Shown here piece by piece: positions 27,948 to 36,880 of a stretch of 64,000 nt of DNA. The position numbers and the translations under genes were made by a program. Origin of the DNA: Azospirillum thermophilum (GTDB taxonomy: Bacteria; Pseudomonadota; Alphaproteobacteria; Azospirillales; Azospirillaceae). Below the pieces are notes generated by a model. That model did no database searches and was not told the DNA's origin. It saw only the letters and a list, made by a program, of their open reading frames with translations. Every line of letters begins with the position of its first letter. Positions within the stretch are counted from its first letter, which is position 1. Location of the stretch: positions 1,503,501 to 1,567,500 of the forward strand of contig NZ_CP029353.1 in the NCBI RefSeq assembly GCF_003130795.1, written 5' to 3'.

Positions 27948-29018
27948 ATGCTCGCTCCCGGCGCCACCATCGGAATGCTCGGTGCCGGCCAGCTCGGCCG
28001 GATGACCGCGCTCGCCGCCGCCCGCCTCGGCTACAAGGTCCACGTCTACGCCCCGGACGCCGCCGACAGCCCCTGTGCCCAGGTCTGCGCCGCCATGACC
28101 ATCGGCGACTGGACCGACCTGGACGCGCTGGAGCGCTTCGCCCGCTCGGTCGACGTGGTGACGCTGGAGTGGGAGAACGTCCCGGTCGAGACGGTCGCCC
28201 ACCTGCGCCGCTTCGTGCCCGTCCATCCCGGCGGCAACGTGCTGTCGGTGGCGCAGGACCGCGTCGCCGAGAAGCGCTTCGTCAACGGGCTGGGCATCGC
28301 CACCGCTCCCTGGCGCGAGGCGCACAGCGCGGCGGACGTCGCGGCGGCGCGCGACGCGGTGGGTCCCCGCTGCATCCTGAAATCCACCCGTCTCGGCTAT
28401 GACGGCAAGGGACAGGCGCGGCTCGACGCCGACACGGACCCGGCCGCCGCCTGGGAGTCGATTCGCGCGCCGGCCGGCATCGTCGAGGGCTTCGTCACCT
28501 TCACCTGCGAGGTGTCGGTCATCGTCGCCCGGCGGGCCGACGGGGCGATGACGGCCTATCCGGCGGTGGAGAACCGGCACAAGGACGGCATCCTCGACAT
28601 CACCCTGGCCCCCGCCCGCATATCGGCCGGAACCGCGGCGGAGGCCGACGGCATCGCCCGGCGCATCGCCGAGGCGCTGGACCTGGTCGGGGTGCTGGCG
28701 GTCGAGATGTTCGTCACCCCGGACGGCCATGTGCTGGTCAACGAGATGGCGCCGCGGCCGCACAATTCCGGCCACTGGACGATGGACGCCTGCCACTGCT
28801 GCCAGTTCGAGCAGCTCGTCCGCGCGGTCTGCGGCCTGCCGCTGGGCTCGGTCGAGCGGGTGGCGGATGCGGAGATGACGAACCTGATCGGCGACGACGT
28901 GCTGCGCTGGCCCGAGCTGCTGGCGGAGCCCGGCGCCCGGCTGCACCTCTACGGCAAGGCCTCGGCACGGCCGGGCCGCAAGATGGGGCATGTCACGCGG
29001 TTGACGCCGCGGCGCTGA
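27948..29018 (+). CDS. purK: 5-(carboxyamino)imidazole ribonucleotide synthase
   Basis: 356 residues of the ATP-grasp family: GMLGAGQLGRMTALAAARLG at the N-terminus, ILKSTRLGYDGKGQARLDAD (ATP loop) and EMAPRPHNSGHWTMDACHCC at the metal site. It carboxylates AIR to N5-CAIR with ATP and bicarbonate, supplying PurE. The pair forms a two-gene operon closed by a terminator. Confidence 0.96.
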   Translation: MLAPGATIGMLGAGQLGRMTALAAARLGYKVHVYAPDAADSPCAQVCAAMTIGDWTDLDALERFARSVDVVTLEWENVPVETVAHLRRFVPVHPGGNVLSVAQDRVAEKRFVNGLGIATAPWREAHSAADVAAARDAVGPRCILKSTRLGYDGKGQARLDADTDPAAAWESIRAPAGIVEGFVTFTCEVSVIVARRADGAMTAYPAVENRHKDGILDITLAPARISAGTAAEADGIARRIAEALDLVGVLAVEMFVTPDGHVLVNEMAPRPHNSGHWTMDACHCCQFEQLVRAVCGLPLGSVERVADAEMTNLIGDDVLRWPELLAEPGARLHLYGKASARPGRKMGHVTRLTPRR

Positions 29019-29045
29019 CGCTCATCCGAAAGCCCGTGCCAGTCG

Positions 29046-29083
29046 AAAAGGCCCCGCCCCAAGCATTGGCGCGGGGCCTTTTC
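29046..29083 (+). terminator. rho-independent terminator after purK
   Basis: A 12-bp stem AAAAGGCCCCGC/GCGGGGCCTTTT with a 13-base loop, followed by CTTT, lies about 28 bp past purK. Confidence 0.93.
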
Positions 29084-29354
29084 TTTGGTCCTTCCGGACC
29101 GGTTCTGCGGAGTCGCGAGGCGGCTTCGTTGGTGCGACGCAAAAATACAAACGTGTTCAAACAGTTTCCGGCTGCGATAAAACAGCGCGGACCTTGTTCC
29201 ATCACTTACAAATCGCTGAAAATTCTCTGCAATCACCTATGGCGAAGGTCAGCGGAGATTCTTGCTGCTTTCGTCAGGACGCGAAGCAAGCTACCCTGAG
29301 ATTCAAAATGTGCCAATTAGGTAAATTTTATTCCAATCTTTTCATCGGGGCGTG
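29084..29354. other. AT-richer intergenic region upstream of the EAL gene
   Basis: About 270 bases between the purK terminator and the EAL protein. It is clearly richer in A+T than its surroundings, as promoter regions here tend to be, but I found no confident promoter, RNA gene or repeat in it. Confidence 0.4.
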
Positions 29355-31073
29355 ATGACGCTGGTGCAGGACATGGTCCCGCGGACCCCCATGCCACAGC
29401 CGACGGGGCTGCGTCGGCCGCAATCGAGCCGGGACCGGGACCGGTTCGTCGGCTTCGCCTTCGCGGCGGCGGATCTGCTGATCGAAACCGACATGAAGGG
29501 GACCATCCTGTTCTGCGCCGGCGCCCGCTGCCGGCTGACGCAGGGCGACGTCGGCGGGCTGGTCGGATCGAACCTGCTGGAGGTGGTGGCGCCGAGCGAC
29601 CGCAAATACGTCCACGTCCTGTTCAAGCGCATCCAGGAGAAGGCCCGCATCAAGCCGGCGCGCGTGCTGTTCCAGGGCTATGACGGGCAGAGGTTCCCGG
29701 CCCTGCTGGGCGGCTGCCGGCTCGATTCCTGCCCCGGCTCGCTGTTCCTCACCGTGCTGCTCGTCTCCGGCCCGCGGGCGACCGCCGCCTCGCCGACGGC
29801 GGAGGGCGAACTGCTGGACATGCACGGCTTCACCGGCATCCTCGAGGAACGGATCGTCGCCGCCCGCGAGAAGGGGCTGGACCACGGGCTGACGCTGCTG
29901 CTGATCGAGGGGCTGCAGTCGATGGTGGAGGCCCTGCCGGAAGGCGCGGCCGAGGAGGTCAAGCAGGGGATCGACGCCTATCTGCGGGGCATCTCGGCGG
30001 ACGGCGACAGCGCCGGCCAGCTTTCCAGCGACCGCTACGGCATCGTCCATGCCGCCGACATCGACGGGCGCGAGGTGCAGGGGCACATCGCCCAGATCAT
30101 CGAGGCGGCCGGCGGCGCGCTGCCCGGCGGCATCCGGAGCTGGACGGTCGACGTCGCCGACGCGACGCTGGACCCGGCGGACGCCGCCCGCGCGCTGGTC
30201 TACACGGTGCAGGCCTTCGCCTCGTCCCAGGGCGGGGAGTTCACCATCGCCAGCCTGGAGGACGGCGCCAACCGCATGATGTCCGACGCGGTGGAGCGCA
30301 TCGGCCGGCTGCGCGCGACCATCGAGAAGAAGGACTTCGTCGTCGTCTACCAGCCCATCGTCGATCTGGAGACCCAGGCCGTCCACCATCTGGAGGCGCT
30401 GACCCGGGTGGACGGCATGCCCTCGCCCGCCGACTTCATCACCTTCGCCGAGGATGTCGGGCTGATCTACGACTTCGACCTGCTGCTGACCCAGTGCGTG
30501 CTCGATACGCTGAACGCCTACCGGCTGGAGCCCAAGCTGCCGGACGTGGCGATCAACCTGTCGGCCAAGACGCTGATGAGCCCGATCTTCCTGCGGCAGT
30601 TCCAGTCGGTGGTCGAGCCCTATGGCGATCTGGCGCGCAAGCTGCTGATCGAGGTGACGGAGACGGTGGTCGTCACCGACATCGCCAAGCTGAACGACGT
30701 GCTGCAGAAGCTGCGGGAGAGCGGATTCCGCGTCTGCCTGGACGATGTCGGGTCGGGCGCCACGTCCTTCCAGTCGCTCTACGGGCTGCAGGTGGACTAT
30801 GCCAAGATCGACGGGAAGTTCGTCCGCGGCGCGGTGGAGAACCCGCGCGACATGGCGATGCTGCGGTCGATGGTGGATGTCTGCCGCCAGCTCGGCCTGA
30901 CGCTGATCGGGGAGCAGGTGGAGGAGCCGCAGCACGCCCGCCTGCTGAACGACCTGGAGGTCGGGCTGGCCCAGGGCTTCCTGTTCAGCCGCCCGTCGCG
31001 CGACTTCGCCTATTTCGCCAAGGACTGGTCGAAGGTGCGGGCCGGCGGCAAGGTGGTGTGGAAGACCCCCTGA
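29355..31073 (+). CDS. EAL domain c-di-GMP phosphodiesterase with PAS-like and degenerate GGDEF regions
   Basis: 572 residues. PAS-like domain (~30-125, AAADLLIETDMKGTILFCAG), a GGDEF-like region without the active motif (~150-300), and an EAL domain (~305-555). Catalytic features are mostly retained: EALTRVDG, INLSAKTLM, LLIEVTETV, CLDDVGSGATSF, YAKIDGKFVR, GEQVEEPQHAR and LAQGFLFSRP. The EAL signature departs slightly (EALTRV for EALLRW, DDVGSG for DDFGTG), so activity is likely but not certain. No membrane helices, so it is cytosolic. ATG 29355 directly follows an in-frame GTG. Confidence 0.9.
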   Translation: MTLVQDMVPRTPMPQPTGLRRPQSSRDRDRFVGFAFAAADLLIETDMKGTILFCAGARCRLTQGDVGGLVGSNLLEVVAPSDRKYVHVLFKRIQEKARIKPARVLFQGYDGQRFPALLGGCRLDSCPGSLFLTVLLVSGPRATAASPTAEGELLDMHGFTGILEERIVAAREKGLDHGLTLLLIEGLQSMVEALPEGAAEEVKQGIDAYLRGISADGDSAGQLSSDRYGIVHAADIDGREVQGHIAQIIEAAGGALPGGIRSWTVDVADATLDPADAARALVYTVQAFASSQGGEFTIASLEDGANRMMSDAVERIGRLRATIEKKDFVVVYQPIVDLETQAVHHLEALTRVDGMPSPADFITFAEDVGLIYDFDLLLTQCVLDTLNAYRLEPKLPDVAINLSAKTLMSPIFLRQFQSVVEPYGDLARKLLIEVTETVVVTDIAKLNDVLQKLRESGFRVCLDDVGSGATSFQSLYGLQVDYAKIDGKFVRGAVENPRDMAMLRSMVDVCRQLGLTLIGEQVEEPQHARLLNDLEVGLAQGFLFSRPSRDFAYFAKDWSKVRAGGKVVWKTP

Positions 31074-31096
31074 GCCGCAGCCCGCAGCCGGCCGGA

Positions 31097-31267
31097 TCAC
31101 GCCATCCGGCTGGCGGTCTCCAGACGGTAGCGCGCAAGGTCGAGAAGCTCGCGGTTGCGCAGGAGGGAGTCCTGGTCCAGCGGGCCGTCGTGCAGGCGCA
31201 GGCGGCTCAGCAGATCCTCCGCCTCATCCAGGGTGGCCATGATCGCCAGGGCGGTATCGGCGTCCAT
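31097..31267 (-). CDS. small hypothetical helical protein
   Basis: 56 residues: MDADTALAIMATLDEAEDLL, then SRLRLHDGPLDQDSLLRNRE and LLDLARYRLETASRMA. All-helical, soluble and acidic at the start. Unknown function. The start was set at ATG 31267; the frame is open to 31333. It converges on the EAL gene with a 23-bp gap. Confidence 0.6.
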   Translation of the reverse strand: MDADTALAIMATLDEAEDLLSRLRLHDGPLDQDSLLRNRELLDLARYRLETASRMA

Positions 31268-31389
31268 CGTCGTCGGGTCCTGTCCGGTCGGTCCGCCGCC
31301 GCAGTCGTCGTTGCGGCGCAGCATGCACGGCACTACAGCACCGCCCGCGCGACGACGGTAGTGGAAATATCGTCGCAGCTCTCGCGTAA

Positions 31390-32127
31390 TTAGAAGTTCT
31401 TATACGAATGTCCGTCTTTGGCGGCCTGATCCTCCAGAAGATCCATCTGTTCGCGAATGATCCGTTCCGTCGCCGAGAAGGCCTGGCGCCGGGCCAGCAC
31501 GACGACGACGACGGTGCTCGCCAGCAGGAACGGGATCGGGCCGATCACCCAGGCCAGGGCCGCCAGCGCGAAGTAGTAGGCGCGCATGCCGCCGTTCAGC
31601 GCCGTCACCGCCAGCGTCAGGGCGTCGGCCATGTTCTCCACCATCCTGCGGTGGACCGCCTGCGGCAGCGGCCGCACCGGCGCGGCGCCGATCAGGGCGC
31701 AGCAGTAATTGTACTGGCGAAGCGCCCAGGTGAACTTGAAGAAGCCGAAGGTGAAGATGACGATCAGCAGCAGCATCTTCGCCTCGAACAGGTCGCGCGA
31801 GGTCTGGACGGTGAAGGTCAGGCTGGTGATCAGTTCGTGCGTCCGGTCGATGCCGCCGAAGGAGCCGACCAGCCCCGCCAGGATCAGCATGTTGGTGGAG
31901 GCGAAGAAGGTGCAGCTGTGCATCGTGTGGCCGAAGAGCTGCGAGTCCATGATGCGGTTGTCGCGCTCCATCATCCGCTCCATCCAATGGCGGCGGATGA
32001 CCTTGAGGTGCTGGTTGACCAGCTTGCCGCCGGCCAGCAGATGATCCTGCGTCAGCGTGAACCCCACCCAGCTCGCGAGGAACCAGCCGAGCGCGATCAG
32101 GTCGAGCAGGGTCATGTCGGGCGGCAA
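31390..32127 (-). CDS. DUF599 integral membrane protein
   Basis: 245 residues with about four membrane helices (LLDLIALGWFLASWVGFTL, STNMLILAGLVGSFGGI, AKMLLLIVIFTFGFFKFTWA, YYFALAALAWVIGPIPFLLA). DUF599 family hallmarks include RRHWMERMMERDNRIMDSQL and NGGMRAYYFALAALAW. Function is unknown. Starts at ATG 32127 or 32115. Confidence 0.87.
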   Translation of the reverse strand: MPPDMTLLDLIALGWFLASWVGFTLTQDHLLAGGKLVNQHLKVIRRHWMERMMERDNRIMDSQLFGHTMHSCTFFASTNMLILAGLVGSFGGIDRTHELITSLTFTVQTSRDLFEAKMLLLIVIFTFGFFKFTWALRQYNYCCALIGAAPVRPLPQAVHRRMVENMADALTLAVTALNGGMRAYYFALAALAWVIGPIPFLLASTVVVVVLARRQAFSATERIIREQMDLLEDQAAKDGHSYKNF

Positions 32128-32204
32128 GGGCGGCTCTTTCGGTCGGGACCAGGACGAGGCCTTGCGTGTACGCCGTGCTGCGGCGCGCTGTCCAGAGGCC
32201 GCGC

Positions 32205-32741
32205 TCAGCCCTGCCGGAGGAAAAGGTACCAGTAGAGCGCCGTCTCGCCGCCGCCGGGCCGCGGCGGGCCGTAGAGGTGGCGGTCGAAGCCGCCGAGGAC
32301 GAAGCCATAGCGCTGGTAGAACCGGCAGGCCGGCACGTTGTTCGACTGGGTCTCCAGGCGCAGGCCCGGCAGTCCCTGTTCCCGCGCCCAGCGCACCGCC
32401 TCATCCATCAGCAGACGGCCGGCGCCCTGCCCCCTCAGGGACCGGTCGACCGCCAGATCCTCGATCAATCCATAGCCGTTCCAGGCGACCGAGGCGAGCA
32501 GGTAGCCGCCGAACCGCCCGTCCCGCCGCAGGACGGCCAGCAGCCCTCCGTCCGTGACGCCGCCGGTGATCTCCTCGGGATCGAAGCCATAGGATTTGCG
32601 GTAGGGAGGGATCGCCGCGACCGGGCCCAGCCCGGGGCCGTCGAAGGGCGGGCGGGCCTCGCAGGTCACCGCGAAGGAGAAGTCGCAGCCCGCGACCTCC
32701 TCCCCGGCCGGCAGGCTGTCGGCGCGTTCGACGGTCAGCAT
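32205..32741 (-). CDS. GNAT acetyltransferase similar to streptothricin acetyltransferase
   Basis: 178 residues with a complete GNAT domain. The acetyl-CoA loop is VDRSLRGQGAGRLLMDEAVR. The C-terminal third strongly recalls streptothricin acetyltransferases (Sat/SatA): LRLETQSNNVPACRFYQRYG, FVLGGFDRHLY and ETALYWYLF match the pattern of that family, which N-acetylates the beta-lysine of streptothricin. Chromosomal relatives may have another substrate. It lies 16 bp downstream of the RHH gene on the same strand. Confidence 0.85.
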   Translation of the reverse strand: MLTVERADSLPAGEEVAGCDFSFAVTCEARPPFDGPGLGPVAAIPPYRKSYGFDPEEITGGVTDGGLLAVLRRDGRFGGYLLASVAWNGYGLIEDLAVDRSLRGQGAGRLLMDEAVRWAREQGLPGLRLETQSNNVPACRFYQRYGFVLGGFDRHLYGPPRPGGGETALYWYLFLRQG

Positions 32742-32757
32742 CGCCCGGACATCCTCC

Positions 32758-32961
32758 TCAGCGCTTCCCCTGCACGGCGTTGAGGACGTGGACGCGGATG
32801 GCGCTCGACAGATTGCCGGTGCGGGTCTGGTCGATCTCCTCGATCAGGGCGTTGACCGACAGGCCGCGCGCCTGCGCGACCCCCTTCAGCGCCTCCCAGA
32901 ACTCCTCTTCCAGGGAGACGCTGGTGGGGTGGCCGGCGATCAGGACGGAACGCTTCTTCAT
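32758..32961 (-). CDS. ribbon-helix-helix protein
   Basis: 67 residues: MKKRSVLIAGHPTSVSLEEE, then FWEALKGVAQARGLSVNALI and EEIDQTRTGNLSSAIRVHVL. This is the RHH_4 type (ribbon then two helices), usually DNA-binding. Upstream of the acetyltransferase and probably co-transcribed, so it could autoregulate the pair. No toxin partner is evident. Confidence 0.85.
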   Translation of the reverse strand: MKKRSVLIAGHPTSVSLEEEFWEALKGVAQARGLSVNALIEEIDQTRTGNLSSAIRVHVLNAVQGKR

Positions 32962-33022
32962 GGCGGGGAACCGGGTGCGGGCAGGGACGGGCTGGTCCGC
33001 TCCACCCTAGCACGGAAGCCCG

Positions 33023-34411
<1,389 letters not shown>

Positions 34412-34668
34412 GGGGTCCTCGTGCTGGTTGTTCCGTTGCTGGTTCAGCCACATCTCTTCTCGCGGATGCCGCTCGGCAAGGGGCCTAGGCCGGAAGTGGG
34501 CCGGCAGGACAGGGTTACCGGCCGTGCATGAGGCGCCCTCCGCCAGGACGTCTCGAACAGGACATCCCGAATTTGTTCTTGTTGCGTTCCATGTTTTCCC
34601 TTACGCTTCGTTCCAGACCCGCCTCTGGCAGATCATCCCGGCACTCATCACCGCGAATGGAGGGTGGC

Positions 34669-34941
34669 ATGCAGGACTTCGCCATGGATCACGTCCGCTC
34701 GTTCATTGCCCGTCCGCGGGTTGCGGAGATGCAGGCGCGCGGCTGGCGGATCGTCGGCCCCGGCGAGGAGGGCTCGCTTCTGATGGAAGGCCCGCAGCCC
34801 GGCGGACGGCCCGAACCGGTGGGTCTCTTCGTCGGCGACCTGTTCGACGAGATGATCGCCCGCGCCCTGGCCCGGGCCGATGCGGCGGATGCCATGACTG
34901 CCGCGCCGCATGAGGCGCGTCCCCATCGCCGGGCGGCGTAG
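34669..34941 (+). CDS. hypothetical 90-residue protein
   Basis: MQDFAMDHVRSFIARPRVAE, then MQARGWRIVGPGEEGSLLME and VGLFVGDLFDEMIARALARA. GGAGG sits six bases before ATG 34669. No recognised domain; the middle has a short strand-rich core and the C-terminus is helical. It is divergent from fumC and followed by a good terminator, which supports expression as a single gene. Confidence 0.6.
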   Translation: MQDFAMDHVRSFIARPRVAEMQARGWRIVGPGEEGSLLMEGPQPGGRPEPVGLFVGDLFDEMIARALARADAADAMTAAPHEARPHRRAA

Positions 34942-35007
34942 CCCTACCCCTTCCGGGCGGCGAACCGGCTCTTCTGCCGGAGGGTTCCTCTCCACCCAAT
35001 GCCCTGC

Positions 35008-35045
35008 GGGCAGCGGTGCAACAGTGCCGCTGCCCTTTGTGTTTT
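35008..35045 (+). terminator. rho-independent terminator
   Basis: 9-bp stem GGGCAGCGG/CCGCTGCCC with a ten-base loop, followed by TTTGTGTTTT. It closes the 90-residue ORF. Confidence 0.85.
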
Positions 35046-35307
35046 CAAGGGCATGGGTGGAGACACCGTCCATCTGCATCAACGTTTCGTAGCGACCCTC
35101 ACCCGGCGTCCTGCCAAGCACTACCCCCTATTCGGGCGGAAAGCATTACCACCAAAGAGTATAACTGCCACTATTGCCGGCCCGCGAAGTACCTCTCAAG
35201 AAGCGACACCACCAAAACCTCTGTTAGCGAGTCATTAACCGCACGCATGCCCAAATAGACGCATCAGGATCGTCAGGGGCGCTCGCCCAGAACAAGGAAT
35301 GTCCACA
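35046..35307. other. intergenic region, likely promoter for the small gene at 35308
   Basis: About 260 bases of lower GC content between the terminator and the next gene. ACCACCAAA occurs twice (around 35145 and 35208). I could not assign convincing promoter boxes or an RNA. Confidence 0.35.
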
Positions 35308-35520
35308 ATGATCGCCGTCACGAAGTCCGAGAAGATCATCGCCTCTTCCCTGGAGCACATGACCTTGATCGATGAGTTCATCCGGCTGACGCAGGAGCGG
35401 ATGGGCACGCAGGACGACGCGTTCGTGCGCGACAGCCTGGCGGATCTGCTGTCCAACCTGCGCGACGAGCGGTCCGGCTACGCCGAGCTCCTGGGGGCCG
35501 TGGCCTTCAACCGCGCGTGA
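35308..35520 (+). CDS. small hypothetical helical protein
   Basis: 70 residues: MIAVTKSEKIIASSLEHMTL, then IDEFIRLTQERMGTQDDAFV and RDSLADLLSNLRDERSGYAE. Helical and soluble. AAGGA is nine bases before ATG 35308; an ATG at 35299 in the same frame is too close to it. No family recognised. It converges on the GNAT gene. Confidence 0.6.
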   Translation: MIAVTKSEKIIASSLEHMTLIDEFIRLTQERMGTQDDAFVRDSLADLLSNLRDERSGYAELLGAVAFNRA

Positions 35521-35548
35521 CGCGGGGGCAAGCGCATCGCGCGACCCG

Positions 35549-36052
35549 TCACCCGGCGGCCGGCTCGTCGGCATCGGACTCCGCCAGGGCACGGATGGCG
35601 TCGCCGGTCAGGCGATAGCTCATCCACTCCTCCATGTGACGGAAACCGAGGCGGCCGTAGAAGTCGCGGGCCGGGTTCCAGTCCAGCACGCTGAGATCGA
35701 CCCGGCGGCATCCGCGCTCCACCGCCCGGCGGGCGACCGCGGCGAGCAGCTTCCGCCCGACCCCGTAGCGCCGCGCGTCTGGCGTGACGTAGAGATCCTC
35801 GACGAACAGGCCCGACCGCCCCTCCCAGGTGGAGAAGTTGCGGAAGGTCAGGGCGAATCCGACGGGCACGCCGTCCAGTTCCGCGATCAGCGCCTCGAAG
35901 ACCGGGGTCTCGCCCCACCCCTCGCGCCGGAAATCCTCCTCCGTCGCCTTCACGGCCTGGGGCTCGCGCTCGAACTCCGCAAGCTCGCGGACGAAGCGCA
36001 GGATCGTCGCGCAGTCCGCCTCGACGGCAGGGCGGATGGTCACTGTCGGCAT
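35549..36052 (-). CDS. GNAT acetyltransferase, diamine N-acetyltransferase-like
   Basis: 167 residues. GNAT core: EDLYVTPDARRYGVGRKLLA binds acetyl-CoA, and the C-terminal DWNPARDFYGRLGFRHMEEW follows the spermidine/spermine or thialysine acetyltransferase (SSAT) pattern. The likely substrate is a small primary amine, unproven. AGGAGG precedes ATG 36052; the longer frame to 36232 is low complexity and not credible. It is divergent from the cyclophilin gene. Confidence 0.85.
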   Translation of the reverse strand: MPTVTIRPAVEADCATILRFVRELAEFEREPQAVKATEEDFRREGWGETPVFEALIAELDGVPVGFALTFRNFSTWEGRSGLFVEDLYVTPDARRYGVGRKLLAAVARRAVERGCRRVDLSVLDWNPARDFYGRLGFRHMEEWMSYRLTGDAIRALAESDADEPAAG

Positions 36053-36247
36053 GGCGCTCCTCCTCTTCTGGCAGGCTCTTCTGGCAGGCCCGGCATCCGG
36101 TGTCCTCCGGCGGGGGCCGGCGGACGATAGCGATCCCCCCGCGGAGCGGCAACAGCGGGTGGTCCCCCGACCAGCCGCACACTTTGCTTTGGCCGCGCTT
36201 TCCCCTATGGTCGCGATCGCGGAATTCGGCACATCGGAGATTTTCGC

Positions 36248-36799
<552 letters not shown>

Positions 36800-36826
36800 G
36801 CGTCGCCGGCGCGCAGTCGACCGAGA

Positions 36827-36853
36827 GGGGCCGGCGACCGTCCGGCCCCTTTT
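36827..36853 (+). terminator. rho-independent terminator after the cyclophilin gene
   Basis: 8-bp stem GGGGCCGG/CCGGCCCC, seven-base loop, then TTTTGT. Confidence 0.88.
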
Positions 36854-36880
36854 GTATTTCCCGGCCGCGGAAGTGCCGGA

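Noticed and set aside
32758..32961. RHH protein and adjacent GNAT as a TacAT-type toxin-antitoxin pair
   Set aside because: The GNAT resembles streptothricin acetyltransferase, not the TacT toxin group, and the RHH lacks the long neutralising C-terminal tail of TacA antitoxins.
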